Of a DNA stretch of 64,000 nucleotides, positions 9,679 through 21,733 are shown piece by piece. Location: NCBI GenBank assembly GCA_037954235.1, contig JBBMOA010000016.1, positions 26,344,883 through 26,408,882 of the forward strand, in the 5' to 3' direction. The DNA is from Aulostomus chinensis. Lineage: Eukaryota > Chordata > Actinopteri > Syngnathiformes > Aulostomidae. Within the stretch, counting starts at the first letter, position 1; each line of letters begins with the position of its first letter. Below the pieces are notes generated by a model. That model was given only the letters and a program-made list of their open reading frames with translations. It did not search any database and had not been told where the DNA came from. The position numbers and the translations under genes are program-made.

Positions 9679-12600
9679 TGGAGAGAACACTCACATCATT
9701 TTATTTTACTATTGTCAGTTTAAATTAAAGACCAAAAATACATTTTTCTCCCCAAATCTCCAGTCAAATCACAGGAGTCTACATGTCATCATCCAGTTGT
9801 AGGTCATTTAAAGAGACCATCTGCACCGTGGCTGAGAGCCACTCTGTGTATAAAAGTCCTTGTTCTGACATGATTAGTGATAATAGAGAGAGTGTTCAAT
9901 TTTTGGTCTCATTTTCATTGAAAACGCCGTTAAAATGGTGCTTGTGTGGTCCTTGTTGGCGTCTGTATCAAACCGGCGCAGGCAGGAGCCTCTGCACCAC
10001 CAGGATGAAGTCAAAATGGCATTTTGATGCTCAGTCAGACTTGAACTCATTTCGCACCTTCCTGTTTGACCGCCTGATCTGAGAAAGGCAGGTCATTGAG
10101 ATTAAAGTTGGATCCGTCGGGCAGCTTTTATCCTGGTGCATTTATCAAAGGTGAATGAAGTGCGTTGGGAGGCGTTCAGCGGTTTGTGCTCCCCCCGTCA
10201 CACCCGATGCAGATGCCTCGTGTGCTCTGCCTGTGCTGTTCACATCCTTCCCAAATTGCAGCAGGCAGGAAATAAACACATCATGAGGTGGAGTCTTATT
10301 GTGTGGCTCGCCATGCTCGTGTGTCCTGGACTCTTCTTCTCTGTCTAGTTTTGGAGGATCAGGGTCAGGAAGTGTGACGGTCTGAGGGGAATGTGCACTG
10401 TTGCATGTCCTCCAGTGTGCTCAGTGTTACTGAGGCCTCACAGAGCAATGTTCTTGTCGTGATGGATCTCCCTCTGGAGTGCGGAACTGTGACGATCATC
10501 TCAATCTGCTCCACAGAATATGAGAATATGACGGTGACTTTTTCATCTCCAAAACAAAACAATATGAGCTTCACTATCTCAACATTTTTCTGATGCTGTC
10601 ACATGCATACGTCCACCTCCAATATCCGCATTGTCCCCGACTTATTGGGCGATGGCGAAATAGACGACAACAACGGTTCTTGTGGAAATGAGCGTTTTAT
10701 AAGTTGCTTCAAATATGACAATGCTACAAAGAAGTGAATCTAAGGATGTAAAATATTCAAATAAATATTTAATGAGTCCACAAAGTGGGCCTCCAAATCC
10801 ACTGTTGGTTCAAGAAGTGGGTTAGAAATGGTTATGACATCAGCAGTTTGTGTCCCGATTCTCTGTTTTCCACTTGAAAGAAAAAGCTTCTGAATAATAA
10901 TTTGAGATTATTTGCAATGTGTGGAGTTCAGATTAGATTTCCTTGTTTAACAGGGAGGATTAGAAAGCCAAGAAGGGAATAGATTCTATTGGAGGAGTAA
11001 CGTGACATCGCAGGTCACATGTGATATGTACTGTATATGAGATGAGATGCAGAGATGTATTTGTGCAGCTGCAGATACTGGCGCTGTGTGACGCCTCCGA
11101 CCGTGCGCCATGTGAAAGATGGCAATAGGATTTTATTGGCAAATGAATGTTCTAATGCACTGTCACCCGCCAAAGTCCTGAGCGCTGCAGCAGCTCAGCC
11201 TCGCCGCCTTACATAGTGAGGCCTTTTATTCACTTTGGATCCCAGTCAAGTCACTCAGTAGTCACACTGCATTATGCTCACCCCCATTGTTCAGTACACT
11301 TGGAGGCCATTTTAGTTCCAATTCAGTGAAGGAGAGAGCTCAGCTCAACAGCACAGGATCTGTTTGTTTTACACATGCATTATTTGTCTTCAGCTACAGA
11401 GAATATCATATATATGCTTTGTCCCACTTCCCACGAACAATCATGGTTTCAGTGATTCTACTTTTTAGGACATAAATCAAACGCTGCCGTGATGGATTTG
11501 TATTTCTCACCTGATCTTCTGACTGCGACGTCTGAGCTCTGACTTCCCCTTCGGATGCATCTCAGCTGGGATGGAGGCGCTGAGGAAAGTTGTTAGTGAA
11601 GGTCATCACAAGTAAGCCTGTTAGACTGTGAGACCATGAAGACCCATCGTGACAGCGTGAGCCATTTTCTTTTTCCATTAAATGCATATTAAGATTTGCC
11701 TTGTAATCAGGGACGGCGGCGGGTTTAACGCCGTATCTAATTAGGGCTGTGAAACGTACGACAAACTGAAGAAATAAGGTCAAACATTCCATCCAAAATG
11801 ACTGCAGCATCTGTAGGACTGGGATTCCTTGCTTAAAGATATAAGCTCACGTTTCTGATCGGGCTCAGGAGAATCGTGTGTACTCTTCAGACGGCTCAGG
11901 CTTCTGTTTGTGGGTGTAAAGATTCATGAGGCTCTGAGGTGACTGCGAAGTCATTTCACACAGCGATATAAAACCAGGGAGAAAAAAGCTCTTGTCATGT
12001 TTAAAATTCTGCTTAAGCCACTCGCACTGTCACACGTGGATGCAAATGGCCTCTCTGGAGCCACAAAAGTCACCGTTTTCCAACCATTACAAATTTATGA
12101 CACAATAAAGTATATGGTCCACCACATCAGGTCTGGAGCAGTTTTTATTTTGCACGTCAAGTTAAAGCATTAAGAGAACAAACGTGCGCAGTTACGTACA
12201 ACATCATAAAATAGCACTATCTGATAATTGCTTTAAGGCTCTCATCGCCCTCTTCCCTGTTAGCTTCATGCCAACATGGAGGCAGGATTTCCTGCCAAAC
12301 TTCGCTCCATTTCTGCGCTTTGCCTGAATTCCATCAGTTTATCTGAAAATGGGCTCGGCGTCATTTGGGTGCTTCAGTCTCAGTTCAGCAAATCCAAATG
12401 AAAGTTGTCATGATGTTGTGTTTCCTGGCCACTTCTGAATATCCCAGATTAAATCGTTGTATATTTACTCTTTAATAAGTCATGTGAGGTTATGGATAAA
12501 CAGGGAGTTCTTGTTCTCATGAGCCGGGATATGATCCTGCTTGTCGGCCGCACAACTCGTTCAGACTGTGGAATAGTGGAGAACCTCAGAAGAGAGTCGT

Positions 12601-13794
12601 CTCGTTTATTGTTGCAATAAACTCTGCTGATGCAGCAGAAATCATGACCTGCTGATTTGGATTATCATGCAGGTGCAGCACAGGTCCCAAGAATTCTTGT
12701 ATTCTCTTCAGGCTCGTTCCCTCCTTGCTCCCGTTGTCTGGAGGAGGAACCTGGCCTGAGTGGAGGCTCGTCTGGGAGGGCTGTTGTTCATTTGACATGG
12801 CGTAGTGATCTCAGTCTTGAGGCTTCGTTTCAGCAGCATGACGACTGGAGTCAGAGTGAGAACTTCCAACTACACACTCTCAGTACTGCAAGATACTGCA
12901 TGCCCGCGCGGAAGTGTTGTCAGAGCTGGACTGCAGACACGATGTACTGTAAAGAAGGGAGGCTGGGCGGGATTTAAGCGTGTCAGACATCTTGAGAGGA
13001 ACACGACAAGAAATACATCAAAATAACAGCTTTAATTGATTTGATAGCATACATTCCAAATTTAAAAGAATTCATTCATAACATATTTCAATTTCCAACC
13101 ATTCATTTGTGTTTTTTTTTCAACTAATTTGTGCTTTCTCTTCCTGTGGAAACCCACATTTCTTAATTTGAATCTGCTGTCGTGAAGTCTCCCTTCCTAA
13201 TGTAACAGTAATGGACACAACTGTCATCAAACGTCTGAGAACCCTACGCTTGCCTGTGATAATGTCGTTGTGCAGCAGGGATCATAACCACACTCATGGC
13301 TTCTGTAATTCATGGCCTGATGTGAAGCAGCCACACCTCCAAACTCGAGTGGTTCATCAGTAAAATCCCACGTAAGCGGGACGGCAGCGTGCGTGTGCTC
13401 TGTTAGCATGCGCACCCCCACCAGTTTGCACCTTTCTTCTTATGAATTCCAAACAGTGACAGATTTGTGTGCCGCACGACTCCCACCACTACTCATCAAT
13501 TCTTCTTGAAATGCCACACATTCTCCCGTTCAGAGTTGCGACTGACGAGAAGCAGGGCAGAGCAGCGCGACCCGCCAGGCCGCCGGCATCACTGGAGAAG
13601 CCGAACTGAGGCCCAGCTATTTTAACACTGATACTCGTTTGCATAATTTTATATTAAAAGTCTTTTAAATCTAAATGGCTGCACTGTGGGTCTCATACTA
13701 ACAGAAGTGAATGTATTAAAGGTCTTGAATAGTGAGATTATGTCCAGGCATTCGACTGACTGGTGTAATGCAATTTGTAACAAATAGGTAAAAC

Positions 13795-13795
<1 letters not shown>

Positions 13796-13833
<38 letters not shown>

Positions 13834-13841
13834 GTGTGTGT
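13796..13841. repeat. TG microsatellite
   Basis: About 46 bases of TG repeat with one CG interruption. It gives only Thr/His or Val/Cys frames, which are not genes. Confidence 0.95.
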
Positions 13842-16327
13842 TCGTTCCATTGAATAACAGAAGAACATCTCCATTTGTAATCGCACATCTCGTTTTGACA
13901 TCACAGTGTTCAGCCTCCATTTTGCAATTTATGAGTTAAAGATAAATGACCTGGCGAATGAAAGGAAGCCACTGTGGTGCTGTTGTTTCCTTTGACTTCA
14001 AAAAGATTTCTACATGAATACAAACATACATAATGAGTCTCGGTAGATGAAGAAGACTGTCTAATCTTCTTGGTATACAGACGAGCTGTATTATTGCCAT
14101 CCTCTGCATTATTCACTACCAACCATCATTTCTGATTTCCTACCGTGAAAAAGCAAATATCCCTGCTGCTTCCTCAGGACAGTGGAGGGAGGGAACCATG
14201 AACCTGCCTCCGTTCCAGTCAGTCAGATGAAGGGTTGGTACCTTTGTGGCAGAGACGAGCGCTGAGCTGATTGTAAGAAAATCAGCCAACAATCAGGATT
14301 CTCATGTGACACATTTCAGATCCCTGTGATGGACCTGCGTTCTATTCTTCCGCTGAGAACACGAGTGTGTTATCTCCTTGCCCTGAGAGAGGACCAGCCG
14401 AGCTGTGCACAGCTGTCTCCTAACATTTCATGTCATTTTTCAAAATAAGCTAAAAAGATATATTGTTGCGTGGGCTGGTTTAATGTGGTAACTGTTATCC
14501 GGCCCCTGTTGTGTGGCACCAGAGATGTTAATGTAAATTATGCACTGCTTTCAGCCTCTTACTTACATGTTCCTGCATTTCAACCCAGTTAGTTTTGGCC
14601 TGTCACTGGATGGCTATTTCAGCCCACAGAGGAGTGGAATTTGCATAAACATCCACCCACAAAACCTGGCAAATGAGTCTGTCACTCAAAGACACTGACT
14701 ATGTGGTAAAGTGGAGGAAAAATCCAGTTTTCTTTCCTCCAGGGGCGCCGGCTCGCACCGGCAGGTCTTCTGCAGGAAAATTGTCCTCCAGCACCTCCAT
14801 ACATGTTTCTTTTACGCTTTTGAGGTACATTATTATTTAGGACAACAGTCCTACTTACATACCAATGTCTTTCATCAATATATGACCAAAATATATGTAA
14901 ATAAATATGAATTTGCTGTTAAAATGCTGGAAGGGCGTAACAAAAACCTCGGTGCTATCATTACGGAAGCTGAGAACGGCCGTGCTTGTGATGATTTTTT
15001 TATTCTCAAGACCAAGCACTACTTAACTTCTCATATCAAATTACTTAATTTGTGTTCTTGTGCTAACATGTTCATCTTTCATGTTTGACAGAGAGAACAA
15101 GCTTGCAGAGCGGATATCTAGCATAACGCTACGAAAAGGCCACTAAACGCTGTTTGGGCTTCAGTCTGGTAGCCACTCAGTCAGGGTCATGTGCCAGACG
15201 TGAATACCCCTTAATAATCTGCATGTTGTCACTTGATCACTGATTGCGCAATAAAGAACTTTAAAACAAGTGGAAATCTAGACGGATTTGTGAGATCAGG
15301 AAATCCCAGACTGACCTCCTGACCTGAGCGCCAATCCCTTGAATTTCACTGGTTTTTGTTTTTTTTAAATTTTCTGGTTCACATTTGTGCTTCCAGGAAT
15401 CACCAGTGTCTCTCGCAAGAGAGAGGAGAGATAGAAGTCTGTACAGGAAATAATGAGGATGAAGAACTAATATTTGAATTATCTTCATCCACAAGCCTTT
15501 GATGTGCAGGCAACAGGAATGAGGGGAGCTGCAGATGAGCGTTCCATGTTCTGCAGATGTAAAATGGCAGATTTCATAATCGGCCCAACCAAACCCAAAG
15601 AACTGAACAAACATAGTTACTTAAAGCATTCATCAAGGGGCGCCATTGATTGGACGAGGAGTTCCACCGTGGACGAAGCCCAAAATGATTGAAAAAATAA
15701 TAAATCCACTGCTCTGTGACGTAGCTCCAGATATACCAGAATTTAGACAAACCATTAACCTAAAAGATAGCTAGTCAGGTGAGTCCATCGTCTCACCTCA
15801 CTCATGCAGTTTCTATCTAAGAGTTGGAAGAAGGTTCTTCCCAACTGTAGCTCGGATGCTGACAGCCGTCATCGTGGGATGTTTCACTGACTAAGACAGA
15901 TGACATTTGCCTGCACCGGCTGCATGTTTCCACGGCGCATTGTGGTTACTCGGCTCGTCTCACTGGAGGGCGAAGCCTTACGTAACACACTGTAGAATGA
16001 GACTCAGAAAGGATCACTTGCCAACACGCTTGCACCAGACTTTCATCTCTGCACTGGAAAAGACCCTTATGATAGCAACAATATATGAGGAAGATCATAA
16101 TAGCAAACGATTTATTATCTGTGAATCCATATTTTGACGCAAACTAGAGACGGGTTCAGCAGTTTGACACAAGCCTGGTTTGTTTCTGATAACCTGATCG
16201 TCACATTCTTGTCAGTTTACAGTTGGTGTAATTATTTAAGAAAACATCAATCACATTCAAAGTTGCCCTGACATCAGAATCAAGTCCCTTGTCATCACAG
16301 ACGGACAGGAAGATTGAGGTCTTTAAG

Positions 16328-17057
16328 GGAGCTGAGACCTAGGCTAGTTAGCTTAGCACAATGAACTGCAGCTTGTGGGAAGTGTTAGCATCAGCTAGCT
16401 CAGGTTTGGGACGTTGATGTCACCAAGTAGACGCCAAAAGAGTGTGTTTGCCTGTATTAATATAGCAAGGGTTGTGAATATATTTAAAAAAGAAATACCA
16501 GTTTAACATGAGGAGACGTTGTAGTGGTAGAATCAGACACGTAGCCGGAACTACTTTCCTGACTGGGCGCAGTGATTTGACGCAGAACCTCCAAAGCTCC
16601 ACTGGAACTTGGGTCAACAGAACCAAAGGTTTGTTGAGGACTAGAAGAGCGACTGCTGCTACTGATGATGATGAGGAGGAGGATTCCTGCTGGACACACC
16701 AGCATCCTGGACCTGAGCTAGCTGATGCTAACACTTCCCACCCACTACCAGCCATTGGGCTAAGCTACCTAGCCTGGACCTGAGCTAGCTGATGCTAACA
16801 CTTCCCACCCACTACCAGCCATTGGGCTAAGCTAACTAGCCTGGACCTGAGCTAGCTGATGCTAACACTTCCCACCCACTACCAGCCATTGGGCTAAGCT
16901 AACTTGCCTGGACCTGAGCTAGCTGATGCTAACACTTCCCACCCACTACCAGCCATTGGGCTAAGCTAACTAGCCTGGACCTGAGCTAGCTGATGCTAAC
17001 ACTTCCCACCCACTACCAGCCATTGGGCTAAGCTAACTAGCCTGGGTCTCAGCTCTC
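16328..17057. mobile_element. Foldback (MITE-like) element with amplified right arm
   Basis: The left arm, about 16328-16404, is largely the reverse complement of 16980-17057. The outer ends GAGCTGAGACC (16330 on) and GGTCTCAGCTC (to about 17055) pair, as do GCTAGTTAGCTTAGC and GCTAAGCTAACTAG further in. Long terminal inverted repeats with no coding capacity between them point to a non-autonomous DNA transposon. The right arm exists as five tandem copies of 67 bp. A second, diverged copy of the family lies near 43.0 kb. The superfamily is not determined because I could not identify target-site duplications. Confidence 0.65.
16706..17040. repeat. 67-bp minisatellite, five copies
   Basis: Five head-to-tail copies of 67 bp start at 16706, 16773, 16840, 16907 and 16974. 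They differ at only about one or two bases (for example TACC, TAAC or AACT near the unit ends), indicating recent amplification. The unit is the inner end of the foldback element's right terminal repeat. Confidence 0.92.
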
Positions 17058-19503
17058 TAGTGCAGCACAAAGGAGATGAGTGTCTCTATCTTCATGTCTG
17101 GCTCTGAGGAAGACGCAGACAGAAAATTCCTTTAAATTCAATTTTGGGCTCTTCACCGTGTATCAGGATACGAGGGTATGATGATTCTCGTAAATTGCGA
17201 CTACATAATGCCACATAAAGAAGAGCAACGTTCCCTCTTCATTAGGTCACCTGCAGCATGCAGGTCTGATCTGTCAACCAATTGCACTTTGGGACTGCTT
17301 TTTTCTTTTTAAACTGTGTTATTTTAGGCTCTCATATTCAAAGCTCCCACCCACAGCACAACGTGTATTTAGGGGACTAAAAGCTGAGATTAAGTCGAGG
17401 CCAAGGTTGTGCTCAAAGTGTTTAACAGAAATAAATCTTTAGTCATGATGTAGGAGTTGTGTGAGTGACAGGACACACACTGACTGTGAGAGGAGCTTAG
17501 CGTGCTGAAGCTATTGAGGCGTTTTGTCCTGAGTGACCTGGTGATGTGCTCCAATGTTGTCCACGTTAGCAGCACCGTGAACAGTCAGCACGAGACGTTG
17601 CGTACAGCAGGAAGCATCGACTCACCATGGCCTCTAGAACCACGGACACATCAAACACCCCACAAGCCAAAGCAGCATTTAGCTGCACATTAGCGCTCTG
17701 AAAGATTTACCTTTGTTACCACCTGCTGCGTCCACAGGTGTCGTCCACCTGGTCGTACGGCCAATGCACAAACTGTGAGCTAACAGCCACACCTGACTCA
17801 CAGGTTTGCCAATGGAAAACTGAATATCCAGTGAGGGGCATTCAGACGCTGTTTCTCTACCTCGTTGGAAATAAGAGAAGAACAACAGTCAGGCTTCTTA
17901 GACAGTAAAACACACAAGTTTGCTGGTTCTTCAGATCCTGGACACGTTCAATATGTGAGTCTCGTGGATTAAAACGATCAACCAGCTCAGACCTATTCCA
18001 GGACCTATGTATAATATATAGGCTTCTTGAATTTTGTAGCATTAATTCAGCAGCAACCTACAATGCAGGAACATGACATCTATGAGTTTTAGAGTATACT
18101 GTGTAATTGAAGTACAGCGTAAGTGGGATGTTGGTCAGTGCAGTAAACTGAGCAAATCACACTCACAACAAATCGGCGAAAATCTGCTGCGGCGAGTCCA
18201 AAGCATTCAGCCAGCAGAGAGGACACATCAGATGGTTAGATGCTCTCTGCAGTATTGTATGAAAGAAAAAGACTTTCAGAGCACAAGAGTCATAATGAAA
18301 TGTGACAGATAAATCAGGAGCGCTCGGGAGACGGCTTTGGATTGCTGAATCAATAGTGTAGCACCACAGCTCGTCCAGACTTCCAAAACCTGCTCTCCAG
18401 TAAAAGCCCTCCGTTGGGCTTTGGATTCTTTTCATCCTCAGTGCTTCATATTCCAGTTTTTGTACGAAGACACAGCGACAATGACCACAGACAAATTAAA
18501 CATGAAAACAAAGATGCTGATTGCGTTTTTAGAGAGCACATCACTCGTTTCCTCTCTCTGAACTCAAAATGATTTCGCAGGAGGTGGTAACTTTCTAAAA
18601 ATGACAAACTAGACGGACGCAATCTCAAGACTTCAAAGTAAATCACAGACAGTTTTCAGTTAAAACCCAACAATTTAGCGCCTACTTAAAATACGTTCTG
18701 CAGTCCAGCAAAAGGAGTTAATGGACTTTGATGATCAGTGTTAATTAAGTGAAGAGATTGATTGATAGATGTTCAAAAATGAAAATCTCGTGAGAATAGA
18801 GAGTTCTATGTTACATATCAGAAACATCATGCTTTGTCAAGTGTTGCTTCTCTGTGTTTGTTAGCAGCAACTGCCTTGAACCCTCAACAACCTACTCAGG
18901 AAACCAAACCAGCGAGCCTGGATAGCAGGTGACACCTGAGGACTCGTTAGCCACGCTTGACTAGGCAGCAGTTTTGTCATTTTCTGAACAAAAGGGAAAA
19001 AAGTTAAGTTCAACTTGCAGTTTTTTCCAAGATTGTTTGTCTGTCAGCAACAGAGACAACGACAGGCAGGAGGGTGTTAATGAACCGGGGCGGAGGAAGA
19101 ACCTCTCAGCTGCGGGCAGACCCATGAATTATTCATTCAACACTGGCAGATGATGTCTTCTTTGATTCTTTCATCAGGAATTATGACATTGAAACAATTC
19201 TTCCAGGATTGTTTGAGTGTACTCTGACGGATACGATGGTGTGGGGAGCGTGGACTGCCGGTCGATGCTCTCCGAGTTGTGCCTGCCTCTGTGGGTCTGA
19301 TGGAAATGGGAAACGGCTGCCATGTAAATCCTGTGTTCACTTCTGTAATCAGCCTGGTCTTTGATTTGATGCACTCAAAGACACCTTTGTTTCCAAAGGA
19401 AACATTAATAAGCAATTTCTATGTGTGAAGCAGTTTTACAAACCTTTGATTTGGCCTCTTTGAAACATACATCTATGAATAGAGGTCATGTGATCCACAG
19501 CTG

Positions 19504-19550
<47 letters not shown>

Positions 19551-21469
19551 TTCCAAGAATCTAATGAATATAGAACAAATGGCGGTGAATGGTAATTTTT
19601 CAGGCTCATCAGATCTGAATTTGATTTCCGTCTCTAATGTTTCCTGCAGTCTGTCATGATGCTGCTGCTCCATTTGTTCCTGCTATAAATACTGCGTTCA
19701 CATGCGGTGCATACATGGTGAAACGTGCATTCACTTGTGGTGTCACACGTGTAATAATATGGTGACAGACAGTGAGACATGGGAAAAACAACCAAGTCAA
19801 GAAAATAAGTAATTTGAGGGAAGCAGGTTGCAGTTGTGTGTGGCTCTGTTTGAGCTGACAGGATGTGCTCATGCTGCTTCATTGTTCATGTCGTAGTCAT
19901 GCAGTGATATTTCTCCTTTCGTTTGTTCCCATACGGCTTGGATCCTGGTAGAATACGATTTGACGTCACGGCTCTGCACCCACAGCGGCCGCAGTGAGCA
20001 GGAGCAGCACAAGACACTGGAGGAGTGTGTTCACAAAGAAAGCTTGTTTGAACTCTGTCTAGGAGTCAACAACGTTAGTGTGACTTTCTTCAAAGGCCTT
20101 CCTTCTTCCTCGCTGCTTTGCTCTGGAGCGCATTAATGCATGATGATGAATGAAGGCTGGAGGCTTCCACTTGGCCGTCATACTTGTGGCTCAGCTAATA
20201 ATGACATTAATAATGGACAAACAAAAGCCCTTGTTTTTAGCAGTGCAGTCAAACGTTACACAAAGGCCCTCGTTGTTTTGGGTCCACGCAGGGAAAAATA
20301 GTGCGCTGAAATGCATTTTGACTAAATGCATTCATCAGTTTTGCTTTACTGGTAAAATAATTTGACTCAAGGTTGTTGAATCTGCGTATTCCAGCGTCTG
20401 TTTGAGAAATGGATGGTAAGAAGGACGGGAGCACATTTGACATTTTGGATTCTTTAAAGCAGCGCTGAGATTTCGCCTCAGCTTCGCCCTCTCGACCCAG
20501 CAGCTCTTCGAGGGCAGGGCGCTCTCACACACCAGTGCTGAGTTGGTGACAACAGCCAAATCAAACACTAAGCCTTCAGTCATAGGTGGGAGTCTCATCT
20601 CGTCCCACTGGAATGTTGAGGAAAGGGCAATAATCCTGATTTTAACGGAAAACCGGAAGTTTGTTTGAAAAGTGTGAAATTTCAACCCTCACATGCAAAC
20701 CCTGCTGACTGGTACCTCAGAGCAAATATCTGTAACATTCACTGTATCCATGGAAACCATTGCAAATGGATCAGGCATTCAGAGGCAGTTGTGCCATAGA
20801 AAAATTGGGGGGAAAATGGAATTACAACACATTAATTAAATATTGCCCCTCCTAAATAAGGATTTAATAACATGCCATGGGTCACGCGCTGTCGTAATTT
20901 CTCACTCATGTCCAGATGCCATAAATTGTTTATTTTCTGTTGAACTTGTGCATTAGAGGTAATGTGCTGCAAAGTTTGGTCCTGCTACTTTGACCTGATT
21001 AATATGTGCAGTAAAATTACATGTCATTATTTACATGAGCAGCCAACCTGAGTAGTTCCATAATTGATTTGATGCAGCTTAATTGGGAAACTATTAGCAA
21101 TAGCAGTTTATTAATGAAGCCAATTTTTATGATAGCAAAGTGTATCTAGATAAATGTGCTTTTCTATCATTCAAACATAATTAAGGACGAATGTTAAGGT
21201 TTTTCACATTATGGATGGCATGAAACATGAATTAGCTTTTTAAATCAAACTCTGCAACACAAATTATAATGTATTTGATTGTTTGAGACCTGGAAAAAAA
21301 GGAGTCCTGCACTCTGACAAGATGATCATCTGGAGATGCGTCTGACGTTCCAGTTCCTGCAGCTGCACGGCTGCTGAGCAGAGCTGAGGGCGTCTCAGGG
21401 TTCTGTAGGCATCAGCACCTGGACCTGCTCCCTGGGTACACGCCCGCGCGTGCACACACACACACACGG
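17058..21469 (+). other. adgrb3: adgrb3 intron block between foldback element and SINE
   Basis: Contains a TG microsatellite (19504-19549) and, at 20820-21250, an AT-rich stretch with many TAAT/ATTA words and no obvious repeat, which could be conserved regulatory DNA. No exon or RNA gene was recognised. Confidence 0.6.
19504..19549. repeat. TG microsatellite
   Basis: Uninterrupted TG repeat of about 23 units inside the large adgrb3 intron. Confidence 0.95.
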
Positions 21470-21733
21470 CATGTGTGGGGTAGAATGGCCGTCTAGCAAC
21501 CGAAGGGTCGCTGGTTCGATCCTCGACCCCGGTGACCATGTCCAAGTGTCCTTGAGCAAGATACTGAACCCATAATTGCTCCTGATGAGTAGGTTGGCGC
21601 CTTGCATGGCAGCTCCACCATCAGTGTGTGAGTGTGTGTGTGAACGGGTGAATGAGACGACACTGTTAAGAGCTTGGAGTGCCGCTAAGGTAGAAAAGCG
21701 CTATATAAAATTGAGTCCATTTACCATTTACTC
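21470..21733 (+). mobile_element. tRNA-derived SINE, plus orientation
   Basis: The head has a tRNA-like internal polymerase III promoter: an A-box-like stretch near TCTAGCAACCGAAGGG and a B box, GGTTCGATCC, at about 21512. A body with TGTCCAAGTGTCCTTGAGCA follows, and a tail with AAAAGCGCTATATAAAATTG ending TCCATTTACCATTTA, a tail seen in many percomorph SINEs. It is about 260 bp and appears nearly full length. A second copy of the same head lies in the opposite orientation at 25835-25953. It is a retroposed repeat and not a functional tRNA gene. I do not name the Repbase family. Confidence 0.8.

Larger units (their letters stand above)
6449..16327 (+). other. adgrb3: adgrb3 first coding intron, 5' part
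   Basis: Start of the 47.9-kb intron (6449-54365), beginning with a consensus GTGAGT. This stretch holds two 13-base G runs (7974-7986 and 8153-8165), a CT repeat (9202-9280), a TG repeat (13796-13841) and a CTCF-like motif at 9665-9678. The rest is unique-looking sequence with only short chance ORFs. I see no exon with both splice signals and family similarity. Confidence 0.7.

Noticed and set aside
14711..15088. 125-codon plus-strand open frame
   Set aside because: AT-rich intron sequence with no recognisable domain or splice signals; consistent with chance.
21500..21560. Possible tRNA gene from the A and B boxes
   Set aside because: It is the head of a SINE with a body and SINE tail, and a second copy lies at 25.9 kb; no cloverleaf with proper acceptor stem was apparent.
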